From CAZMUN01 sp964569815 (GTDB lineage Archaea; Iainarchaeota; Iainarchaeia; Iainarchaeales; GCA-2688035): a stretch of DNA of 10,044 bases. The notes beneath the pieces are model-generated. The model was not told the DNA's origin, did not search any database, and saw only the letters and a program-made list of their open reading frames with translations. Positions 5,585 to 10,009 of the stretch are shown here, piece by piece; within the stretch, counting starts at the first letter, position 1, and every line of letters starts with the position of its first letter. The position numbers and the translations under genes are program-made. The stretch is taken from NCBI GenBank assembly GCA_964569815.1, contig CAZMUN010000037.1, positions 1 to 10,044 of the forward strand, written 5' to 3'.

Positions 5585-6221
5585 CCTGCTTTTTGGAGCC
5601 GGTTTTTAAAAAGCGGTCGCACTGCTCCCTTATTTTACATTGGCTGCATTTTGGGTTTCTTGGAAGGCAAACCGTTTGGCCGTACCTAACCATAAGGTGG
5701 TTGAATTCAAGCCAGTTTCTTCCGGGGACGGTTTTCGTTAAAGCATGCTCTGTCTGCTCAGGGTTTTTTGTGTCAACAAACCCGATTCTGTTGGATATGC
5801 GATGCACGTGCACATCAACAGGCATGGCTTTGATGCCAAACCCATAAACAAGAACACAGTTGGCTGTTTTCCTTCCCACGCCTGGCAGTGAAACAAGTTC
5901 TTCAAGGGTTTTTGGAACTTGGCCGGCAAAATGGGTTAACAGCGCTTTACTTATCTGCTTAAGGCGTTTGGCTTTAACCCTGTAAAAGCCTGCTGGCTTT
6001 ATCATGTTTTCAATTTTTTTCAAAGAGGCCTTTGAGATTTTTTCAGGCGAATCGAGTTCTGAAAAAAGGGCCTGGGAGGCCTTTTCCGTGTTTTGGTCAC
6101 GGGTGCGTTGGCTTAGCAAAGTTGAAACCAAAACCTTGAAGGGGTCTTTGCTTGAGATAACCGCCGGCCTGCCGGCATTTTTTCTAAGAATGCGGAAAAT
6201 TTTGGAAAGGTCTTTTTGCAT
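5580..6221 (-). CDS. nth: Endonuclease III (DNA glycosylase/AP lyase)
   Basis: This 213-aa protein has the normal length and full motif set of endonuclease III, a base-excision repair enzyme that removes oxidised pyrimidines and cleaves the abasic site. The STLLSQRTRDQNT element lies near residues 33-45. The helix-hairpin-helix LVSLPGVGRKTA contains the catalytic lysine K118, and PVDVHVHR contains the catalytic aspartate D136. A [4Fe-4S] cluster motif follows: C185-x6-C192-x2-C195-x5-C201. It acts on chromosomal DNA in the cytoplasm. Its ATG is 14 nt downstream of the stop codon of a small Zn-ribbon gene, so the two are probably one operon; only a weak GAAG precedes the start. All key residues are present, so it should be active. 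Confidence 0.95.
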   Translation of the reverse strand: MQKDLSKIFRILRKNAGRPAVISSKDPFKVLVSTLLSQRTRDQNTEKASQALFSELDSPEKISKASLKKIENMIKPAGFYRVKAKRLKQISKALLTHFAGQVPKTLEELVSLPGVGRKTANCVLVYGFGIKAMPVDVHVHRISNRIGFVDTKNPEQTEHALTKTVPGRNWLEFNHLMVRYGQTVCLPRNPKCSQCKIREQCDRFLKTGSKKQV

Positions 6222-6235
6222 TTTTCTTCAAACAG

Positions 6236-6406
6236 TTAAATTGTTTTGGACGGGGAAAAGTAAGCATCTTTGCAGGAAATGGTGCAAAATCTTCGGCTGT
6301 ACAAATCTGTTGGATTTTCAATTGTTTTTCCGCAGTGCAGGCATCTCCACTTCTTTCTTTCAGCAAAATTGGATACCCTTCTCTCCATAGTGGTTGTTAG
6401 TGACAT
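6236..6406 (-). CDS. 56-aa Zn-ribbon protein co-transcribed with nth
   Basis: This gene is too short for usual gene calling. From ATG 6406 it reads MSLTTTMERRVSNFAERKKW, then a zinc-binding module: RCLHCGKTIE (CxxC), a short linker, and RRFCTISCKDAY (CxxxC). It ends SPSKTI. The CxxC...FCxxxC layout resembles archaeal Zn-ribbon/TRASH-like mini-proteins (such as DUF2116; recalled, not searched). A strong SD, GAGGTGA on the minus strand at 6419-6413, sits 6 nt before ATG 6406; an internal ATG at 6388 would give 50 aa. An AAATATAG box at 6455-6448 would start the transcript near 6425, just upstream of the SD. Its stop is 14 nt before the nth ATG, which suggests a nucleic-acid-linked role, though this is inference. 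Confidence 0.7.
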   Translation of the reverse strand: MSLTTTMERRVSNFAERKKWRCLHCGKTIENPTDLYSRRFCTISCKDAYFSPSKTI

Positions 6407-6447
6407 CTACCCTCACCTCGTATAATACAGGGGTATGATAGATTTAA

Positions 6448-6455
6448 CTATATTT
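6448..6455 (-). promoter_or_regulatory. TATA-like box of the Zn-ribbon/nth operon
   Basis: The minus strand reads AAATATAG. A start about 26 nt downstream (near 6425) gives a leader of about 19 nt that contains the GAGGTGA SD of the Zn-ribbon gene. Confidence 0.45.
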
Positions 6456-6470
6456 GTTTAGAAAAGCTAA

Positions 6471-6508
6471 CCAAAAAACAGAAAAACAGGGGTAAAAACA
6501 ACCCCCCT
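6471..6508 (-). terminator. Hairpin plus T-runs terminator of the TRAM gene
   Basis: On the minus strand AGGGG (6508-6504) and CCCCT (6492-6488) form a GC-rich stem with an 11-nt loop, followed by GTTTTTCTGTTTTTTGG (6487-6471). It lies about 25 nt beyond the corrected stop codon of the TRAM gene and looks like an intrinsic terminator. Confidence 0.65.
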
Positions 6509-6532
6509 TGAAAATGGTTTTTTTTGGAAGAA

Positions 6533-7155
6533 CTACTGCTTTTTTTTGACCTTGTCTTCCTCAGCTTCCTCAGCTTCCTCAGCTTCCTCAGCTTCCTCAG
6601 CTTCCTCAGCTTCCTCAGCNNNNNNNNNNNNNNNNNNNNNNNNNNNNNNNNNNNNNNNNNNNNNNNNNNNNNNNNNNNNNNNNNNNNNNNNNNNNNNNNN
6701 NNNNNNNNNNNNNNNNNNNCTTCCTCAGCTTCCTCAGCTTCCTCAGCTTCCTCAGCTTCCTCAGCTTCCTCAGCCTCTTCCTCTTTTGGCTCTTCTTTGG
6801 CCTCAGAGTCTGTTTGGTTTTCTGATTCGTCTGCTTCAGAATCTTCAGATGGCGCTGATTCCGCGGATTGGCCTGCGGTTTCCTGAACTTCTTGGCCTTC
6901 TGCTTCGTCTTTTTCAGGGGCTGCGTCCGCTTCCCCTATAACCGTTCCAAAAGCAACCTTTCCACGCACTGCGTCGATTTTGACTTTTAACCGGTCGCCT
7001 TGTTTGGCGTTTGGGATTATGACAACAAATCCTTTTACTTTAGCTATTCCGTCGCCTTTGGCTCCTGTTGCCTCTATTTCTACGTTGTGTTCTTCTCCTT
7101 CCTTTACAGGCTTTTCGCCTTCGAACCTTCTTCTGTTGTATTTACTGTATGACAT
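6533..7155 (-). CDS. TRAM-domain RNA-binding protein with acidic Ala-Glu-Glu repeat tail (interrupted by assembly gap)
   Basis: The N-terminal part is a TRAM domain (about residues 17-75): NVEIEATGAKGDGIAKVKGF, FVVIIPNAKQGDRLKVKI and a final VAFGTVIGE strand, preceded by a basic MSYSKYNRRR leader. Small archaeal TRAM proteins bind RNA and act as RNA chaperones. Here the domain is followed by an acidic Ser/Glu/Asp-rich linker (about 77-125) and an (A-E-E)n tail encoded by a 9-nt tandem repeat. Six units precede and seven follow a 100-N gap. Read straight through the Ns, the frame becomes an artefactual LRK repeat ending at 6448; kept in the repeat frame, the protein ends AEEAEEDKVKKKQ with TAG at 6535-6533. 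GGAGGTA at 7167-7161 is a strong SD for ATG 7155. True length is unknown. Confidence 0.8.
6556..6773 (-). repeat. 9-nt tandem repeat (CTTCCTCAG) encoding Ala-Glu-Glu, broken by Ns
   Basis: Seven perfect 9-nt units occupy 6556-6618, one further base follows, and after the N block six perfect units lie at 6720-6773. On the coding (minus) strand each unit gives GCT-GAG-GAA, i.e. Ala-Glu-Glu. Perfect identity of at least 13 units suggests recent expansion or slippage and explains why the assembly failed here. Confidence 0.9.
6620..6719. other. Assembly gap of exactly 100 Ns
   Basis: One hundred Ns, a common placeholder for a gap of unknown size. If the repeat is perfect across the gap, the true missing length must be 8 modulo 9 (for example 98 or 107), so 100 cannot be the real value. 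Confidence 0.9.
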
Positions 7156-7227
7156 TTATTTACCTCCAATCATGAAATTAACATCTTTTTTTAACTTTTA
7201 GAAACAGTCTGATTCAACCCTTCCAAA

Positions 7228-7241
7228 GTATTTTTTTATAC
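7228..7241. promoter_or_regulatory. TATA-like element usable in both directions (GTAT-T6-ATAC)
   Basis: GTATTTTTTTATAC reads as a TATA-like box on either strand. On the minus strand it would start a transcript near 7209 with a leader of about 53 nt to the TRAM gene SD. On the plus strand it would start one near 7262, at the beginning of the hairpin-rich non-coding stretch. Confidence 0.4.
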
Positions 7242-7257
7242 CTACATTGGTTTGGCA

Positions 7258-7360
7258 AGCCTTTTTAAGGCTATAGCCGTCAAAGGAAAACCTTTTTTTT
7301 TGGCGGTAGTCCGATGGCTAGCTACAGAAAGCTTCTGTTAAAAGGAGGCTTTAGAAAGCC
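7258..7360 (+). ncRNA. Candidate structured RNA: four consecutive hairpins in a gene-free stretch
   Basis: Four hairpins follow one another. First, AGCCTT-TTT-AAGGCT at 7258-7272. Second, GCCGTCA (7276-7282) pairs fully with TGGCGGT (7301-7307) using two G-U pairs, over an inner AAGG/CCTT stem with an AAAA loop and a T bulge. Third, ACAGAA-AGC-TTCTGT at 7324-7338. Fourth, GGCTTT-AG-AAAGCC at 7347-7360. The G-U pairs of the second hairpin become mismatches on the minus strand, so the plus strand is favoured. A TATA-like element lies at 7228-7241. No known RNA family is recognised; it is not a tRNA. It could also be a set of terminators or a leader. Confidence 0.35.
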
Positions 7361-7403
7361 GTCTTTGGGGCCTGAAAAGCGGTAAATCCTTAGATTAGGG
7401 CCT

Positions 7404-7562
7404 TTATTTAGCGGCTTCTTCCTTTTTCTTCCTGTTTGCTCCGAAATTAGCATATTTTCTGTATTTCTGCATTGTCCATGCTGGGGGCTGTTTTTTTCTG
7501 AGTTTGAACTCCTCAGCAAGCAACTGCATTCTTATCTCTTCGTCTGTTGCATTCCAATCCAT
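7404..7562 (-). CDS. 52-aa basic protein with an L39e-like core, function unknown
   Basis: From ATG 7562 the protein begins MDWNATDEEIRMQLLAEEF, continues KLRKKQPPAWTMQKYRKYAN and ends FGANRKKKEEAAK. GAAGGTGGG on the minus strand at 7577-7569 is a good SD, 6-8 nt from the ATG. The acidic first half looks helical; the second half is highly basic. The K-Q-x-P-x-W-x-x-x-K pattern is reminiscent of ribosomal protein L39e (...KQNxRVPxWVxxKTxRR...), but the RRxWRR end of L39e is missing, so I do not call it L39e. An RNA- or ribosome-binding role is a reasonable guess. It is divergent from the membrane-protein gene at 7670. Confidence 0.65.
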   Translation of the reverse strand: MDWNATDEEIRMQLLAEEFKLRKKQPPAWTMQKYRKYANFGANRKKKEEAAK

Positions 7563-7594
7563 AAAAAACCCACCTTCTTTTGGTTAAAAATTGG

Positions 7595-7624
7595 TAATTA
7601 GAAAAAACGAGTCTATACTAATTA
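7595..7624. promoter_or_regulatory. Inverted repeat TAATTAG...CTAATTA between divergent genes
   Basis: TAATTAG (7595-7601) and CTAATTA (7618-7624) are perfect inverted 7-bp arms, centre to centre 23 bp, about two helical turns. The element lies between the divergent genes starting at 7562 and 7670, so it is a candidate operator for a dimeric regulator. Confidence 0.4.
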
Positions 7625-7636
7625 GCCGTTAAACTC

Positions 7637-7644
7637 TTTAAAAA
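7637..7644 (+). promoter_or_regulatory. TATA-like box for the two-span membrane protein
   Basis: TTTAAAAA is centred about 29 nt upstream of ATG 7670. It would give a leaderless or nearly leaderless mRNA; no SD precedes the ATG. Confidence 0.45.
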
Positions 7645-7669
7645 CATATTGTTTTTATTAGATACAGTT

Positions 7670-7897
7670 ATGGGAAAGGCACAAGTGATGTTTGTAAAAG
7701 GGGCTTTTTTCTTTATGATGGGGGTTGCTTTTGCGACTCTTTTTATTTGGAGCATGGTTCAAGGCGTTTTATCCCATTTTTCAGACGGGCAATACACTTT
7801 TTTGTATTACTTTGCGGGCTGGCTTGCCGGGATCGGAGGCTTCACCTTGTACATTCAAGCCAGGCAATTAATACACTATGCTTCAATATCTGAATAA
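7670..7897 (+). CDS. Two-span small membrane protein, function unknown
   Basis: The frame is open to a TTG at 7649, but ATG 7670 is better placed relative to the upstream TATA-like box. The 75-aa product begins MGKAQVMFVKGAFFFMM. Helix 1 spans about residues 9-31 (GAFFFMMGVAFATLFIWSMV) and helix 2 about 43-62 (FLYYFAGWLAGIGGFTLYI). A polar loop (LSHFSDGQYT) separates them, and the tail is QARQLIHYASISE. Both termini are probably cytoplasmic. No motif for catalysis or transport is visible and I do not recognise the family. It converges with the 66-aa gene on the minus strand. Confidence 0.65.
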   Translation: MGKAQVMFVKGAFFFMMGVAFATLFIWSMVQGVLSHFSDGQYTFLYYFAGWLAGIGGFTLYIQARQLIHYASISE

Positions 7898-7923
7898 AAA
7901 AAGGGCGTCTGAAAAAAATTCGC

Positions 7924-8124
7924 TTATTTTTTCTTTTTAACAGGCTTTTTGAAGCCTTCAACTTCTTCCCATTCTTTTATGTCTTCCTGGTCCAATCCAA
8001 GCTGGGCTAGTTTTGCCTCATGTTCCGCAACATCAAGTTTGCTGTACCAGTCAAGCCAGGCCTTGTCTTCAGGCTTTTCAATCTTTCCTTCAGGCTTTTT
8101 TTTGTTCTTCAAAGTTCGGGGCAT
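7924..8124 (-). CDS. 66-aa highly charged small protein, function unknown
   Basis: The protein begins MPRTLKNKKKPEGKIEKPED, has a central Trp-containing helical segment (KAWLDWYSKLDVAEHEAKLA, then QLGLDQEDIKEWEEVEGF) and ends with a basic KKPVKKKK tail. Basic ends around an acidic helical centre are common in small archaeal nucleic-acid- or ribosome-associated proteins, but no family is recognised. A box reading AATTTTAGG on the minus strand (about 8149-8157) is centred near 29 nt upstream of ATG 8124, and no strong SD is present, so the mRNA is probably leaderless or has a very short leader. It is divergent from xerA (93 bp apart). Confidence 0.65.
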   Translation of the reverse strand: MPRTLKNKKKPEGKIEKPEDKAWLDWYSKLDVAEHEAKLAQLGLDQEDIKEWEEVEGFKKPVKKKK

Positions 8125-8187
8125 GGTCTCTCACAAGAAAGAAAGGAACCTAAAATTATTAAAAGATAGCGTGGGAAACCAATCAAA

Positions 8188-8195
8188 TTATAAAC
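8188..8195 (+). promoter_or_regulatory. TATA box of the xerA gene
   Basis: TTATAAAC is centred 26-27 nt before ATG 8218 with no SD between, the classic arrangement of a leaderless archaeal mRNA. Confidence 0.65.
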
Positions 8196-8217
8196 AACTA
8201 AAACAAAAAATAAAGCA

Positions 8218-9078
8218 ATGGATTATACTGCAAGCTCTGGCGAGGATATAAACGCAAAATGGAGAAAAAAGCTCCGGCAGGAGCTTGTGATTTCAGGCTA
8301 CAGCGCCAGAACGATTAAAATGTATCTCTGTTATTTTGATGAATTCAACGGCCATTTCAACAGGCCGTTGGAGGAGGCTGAACGGGACGACATCGTTGGG
8401 TTTTTGGCTGAAAAGAAGGAAAATAAGAACGCCGGCAATGCCACCTTGGCGTTGGTTCATGCGGCACTGGGCTTTTTCTTTCACAGTGTAATGAACAAAA
8501 AAATAGTTGAAGAAATAAAAATAGCAAAAAAGGCGAAAAAGCTGCCAACTGTTTTGTCAAAGCAAGAGGTAAAAGCGTTGATTAAGGCAGCGCCTCCGAA
8601 GCGCGACAAGCTCATTGTTCAGTTTCTTTACAGCTCAGGGTGCCGGGTAAGCGAGGCAGTGAAATTGAAAGCCGAGGACATGAATTTTAAGGAGAAAATT
8701 GCGATGGTTAGGGGTGGAAAGGGGAACAAGGACCGAACCATCATTCTTTCACAGGGATGGGTAAAAAAGGCAAAAAAATACGTTGACAAAAAAAGGACAA
8801 AAACGCCTTTTGTTTTCAGCAAAAAAAACGGGAAGCATATTTCAGCAGACACCGTTCAACGGATTGTTAAGGCAGCTGCAAAGAGGGCAGGAATTCAAAA
8901 GAGGGTCACGCCGCATACTTTGCGGCATAGTTATGCAACCCATTTGCTTGAAGCAGGTGAAAACATAAGAAAAATCCAAGAATTGCTGGGGCACAACGAT
9001 TTAAGTACAACCCAGATCTACACAAAGGTAAGCCTTAATGAGCTTAAAAAGGTCAAAAGCCCTTTAGACCTGCTTTAG
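8218..9078 (+). CDS. xerA: Tyrosine recombinase, XerA type
   Basis: This 286-aa protein is a complete tyrosine recombinase. The N-terminal core-binding (SAM-like) domain covers about residues 14-95 (LRQELVISGYSARTIKMYLC). The catalytic domain covers about 110-280 with all six active-site residues: R143 in SSGCRVSE, K168 in GGKGNKDR, H233 and R236 in HTLRHSYATHLLE, H259 in LLGHNDLSTTQ, and nucleophile Y268 in IYTKV. Length and motifs match archaeal XerA, which resolves chromosome dimers at a dif site. A role in a small integrated element cannot be excluded, but there is no excisionase or att repeat nearby. Translation starts at ATG 8218, which a TATA box places at the mRNA 5' end. The last codons form one arm of a long inverted repeat. 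Confidence 0.93.
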   Translation: MDYTASSGEDINAKWRKKLRQELVISGYSARTIKMYLCYFDEFNGHFNRPLEEAERDDIVGFLAEKKENKNAGNATLALVHAALGFFFHSVMNKKIVEEIKIAKKAKKLPTVLSKQEVKALIKAAPPKRDKLIVQFLYSSGCRVSEAVKLKAEDMNFKEKIAMVRGGKGNKDRTIILSQGWVKKAKKYVDKKRTKTPFVFSKKNGKHISADTVQRIVKAAAKRAGIQKRVTPHTLRHSYATHLLEAGENIRKIQELLGHNDLSTTQIYTKVSLNELKKVKSPLDLL

Positions 9079-9143
9079 GGATAGGGCCCCCACTGTTCCA
9101 GTATTTTTGTTTTTAGGGGGCGGGCAATTGCCCGAAAGCAGGT
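9068..9143. repeat. Nested inverted repeats between xerA and a convergent HTH gene
   Basis: The outer arms ACCTGCTTT (9068-9076) and AAAGCAGGT (9135-9143) are a perfect 9-bp inverted repeat. Inside lie GCCCCC (9086-9091)/GGGGGC (9116-9121) around a T-rich loop, and the 14-bp perfect palindrome CGGGCAATTGCCCG (9121-9134). Together they can fold as a closed multi-stem structure. It includes the last codons of xerA. It may be a two-way terminator for the convergent genes or a protein-binding site. Confidence 0.65.
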
Positions 9144-9156
9144 TCTTTTAGTGAAA

Positions 9157-9435
9157 TCAGGTTTTTAGCAGGAAGAACAGTTCTTTTACCAGGGAAGCTA
9201 TTTTTTTGCCTTTTGGCGTCAGGAAAACGAGTTTTTTTCGGCCCCTTTCTTTGAAAGAAACCAGGCCAAGGTCTGAAAAAACGGAAAGCGTTTTTATCAT
9301 GTGAGGGAAGGTGCAGTCAATTTTTTTGGCAAGAGAAGAGGCATACCATTCGCTGTTTTGGTCGGTTAAGGCTACCAGGGTTTTGGCAGGTTTCTCCCTA
9401 AAGAGGGGATTTTTTGCCTGGGTTGCGGGTTTCAT
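9157..9435 (-). CDS. Winged helix-turn-helix transcriptional regulator (MarR/ArsR-like)
   Basis: This 92-aa protein is a stand-alone winged HTH domain. PLFREKPAKTLVAL forms helix 1, EWYASSLAKKIDCTFPHMIKTLSVFSDLGLV is the HTH proper (about residues 29-59), and the wing is SFKERGRKKLVFLTPKGKKIA. A final hydrophobic helix (SLVKELFFLLKT) may serve dimerisation. This pattern is common in small archaeal regulators. A TATA-like stretch (minus strand TTTTATTT, about 9464-9457) centred 26 nt upstream of ATG 9435 suggests a leaderless mRNA. It is divergent from the PRC-barrel gene; the shared region holds three TTATGTATA repeats that it might bind, which is inference. Confidence 0.85.
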   Translation of the reverse strand: MKPATQAKNPLFREKPAKTLVALTDQNSEWYASSLAKKIDCTFPHMIKTLSVFSDLGLVSFKERGRKKLVFLTPKGKKIASLVKELFFLLKT

Positions 9436-9494
9436 AATTCAAAAGTAGGGAAAAAGAAATAAAAAAAGGCAGGTAAAGAGAAAAATATTACTTT

Positions 9495-9606
9495 TTATGT
9501 ATAAATTGCGATTTGTTAATTGGAAAATATGAAGAAAAACAGTAGTTATGTATACAGCCGGGTTTTGATGAAACGTTACAGGGGTTACAAAAACATGTTA
9601 TGTATA
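9495..9606. repeat. Three TTATGTATA repeats spaced 51 and 52 bp apart
   Basis: Exact copies of TTATGTATA lie at 9495-9503, 9546-9554 and 9598-9606, all in the same orientation. The spacing of about five helical turns places them on one face of the DNA. They lie between a divergent regulator gene and the PRC-barrel gene, which suggests operator sites. The first copy also overlaps a TATA-like box (TATAAAT, 9500-9506). Confidence 0.6.
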
Positions 9607-9657
9607 AGCTTCTTTTTTTCTTGTTTTAACGGCTCTGGAGAGGACCAAAAGCCTTAA
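9529..9657 (+). CDS. Possible leaderless 42-aa small ORF
   Basis: ATG 9529 lies exactly 26 nt from the centre of TATAAAT (9500-9506), the geometry of a leaderless mRNA. The product starts MKKNSSYVYSRVLMKRYRG, with a basic Tyr/Arg-rich N-terminus, then a hydrophobic stretch (NMLCISFFFSCF) and a polar end (NGSGEDQKP). There is no SD and no recognised family. The second and third TTATGTATA repeats lie inside it, so the region may be purely regulatory and the ORF chance. Confidence 0.25.
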   Translation: MKKNSSYVYSRVLMKRYRGYKNMLCISFFFSCFNGSGEDQKP

Positions 9658-9661
9658 ATAC
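9653..9661 (+). promoter_or_regulatory. TATA-like box for the PRC-barrel gene
   Basis: CTTAAATAC would start transcription near 9684, giving a leader of about 24 nt that includes the GGGGGA SD at 9694-9699, eight bases before ATG 9708. Confidence 0.5.
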
Positions 9662-9707
9662 TTTAAAGGAATTACTATTATAGCAAAAATTTTGGGGGAA
9701 GAAAAAA

Positions 9708-10004
9708 ATGACTATGAGACTGTCTAAGCTTTTCGGAATGGACATCTACACCAACGACGCCGAGTACAAAGGAAAAGTTTTTGATGTACTCATAAATTTG
9801 GAAAAGGGTCGTTTAGAAACAATAACAACAGAGGCACTTAAGGCCAGATCAAAACAGGAAGCAAAAAAGATAATAAGCGAGAAAAGCATCCCATACAAAA
9901 ACGTGAAATCGGCTAAAGACATTGTTATTGTCGGCGGAAAGGGAGCACCGCCTGCAAAGGAAAAAGAAAAAGAAACCACTAGTTATAGATACAGGCGACG
10001 CTGA
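9708..10004 (+). CDS. PRC-barrel domain protein (possibly CdpB-like)
   Basis: This 98-aa protein is a single PRC barrel: MRLSKLFGMDIYTNDAEYKG, then KVFDVLINLEKGRLETITTE, a helix (SKQEAKKIISEKS) and a last strand pair, IPYKNVKSAKDIVIVGG. A charged linker and a basic SYRYRRR tail follow. In euryarchaea, small PRC-barrel proteins of this kind (CdpB) work with SepF and FtsZ in cell division; others have roles in RNA metabolism. The window gives no FtsZ/SepF neighbour, so the division role is only a suggestion. GGGGGA at 9694-9699 supports ATG 9708; ATG 9714 is an alternative. No membrane segment is present. The gene is divergent from a winged-HTH regulator. Confidence 0.85.
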   Translation: MTMRLSKLFGMDIYTNDAEYKGKVFDVLINLEKGRLETITTEALKARSKQEAKKIISEKSIPYKNVKSAKDIVIVGGKGAPPAKEKEKETTSYRYRRR

Positions 10005-10009
10005 ATTTT

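Noticed and set aside
6448..6532. C-terminal extension of the TRAM protein with an LRK repeat and Ser/Phe-rich end
   Set aside because: This frame arises only because 100 Ns shift the phase; the repeat units on both sides fit a single Ala-Glu-Glu frame ending at 6533.
6556..6773. CRISPR-like or regulatory direct repeat array
   Set aside because: The unit is 9 nt, contiguous without spacers, and in frame with the TRAM protein (Ala-Glu-Glu), so it is a coding tandem repeat.
7314..7385. 23-aa plus-strand ORF (MASYRKLLLKGGFRKP...)
   Set aside because: No SD, and it lies across the paired stems of the candidate structured RNA; too weak to call.
7301..7390. tRNA-like sequence (GGCGGTAGTCC start, GGTAAATCC near the end)
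   Set aside because: No cloverleaf can be formed: no proper T-arm GTTCRA motif, no acceptor pairing and no plausible anticodon arm.
8218..9078. Integrated mobile element around the tyrosine recombinase
   Set aside because: No att-like direct repeats, tRNA target, replication or excision genes nearby; motif set and length fit the chromosomal XerA type.
9121..9134. dif site for XerA at the CGGGCAATTGCCCG palindrome
   Set aside because: Known archaeal dif sites are about 28 bp, AT-rich and have a central spacer between two arms; this palindrome is GC-rich without a spacer.
9560..9640. C/D-box guide RNA (TTGATGA at about 9565)
   Set aside because: No CTGA D box at a suitable distance and the C box is imperfect.
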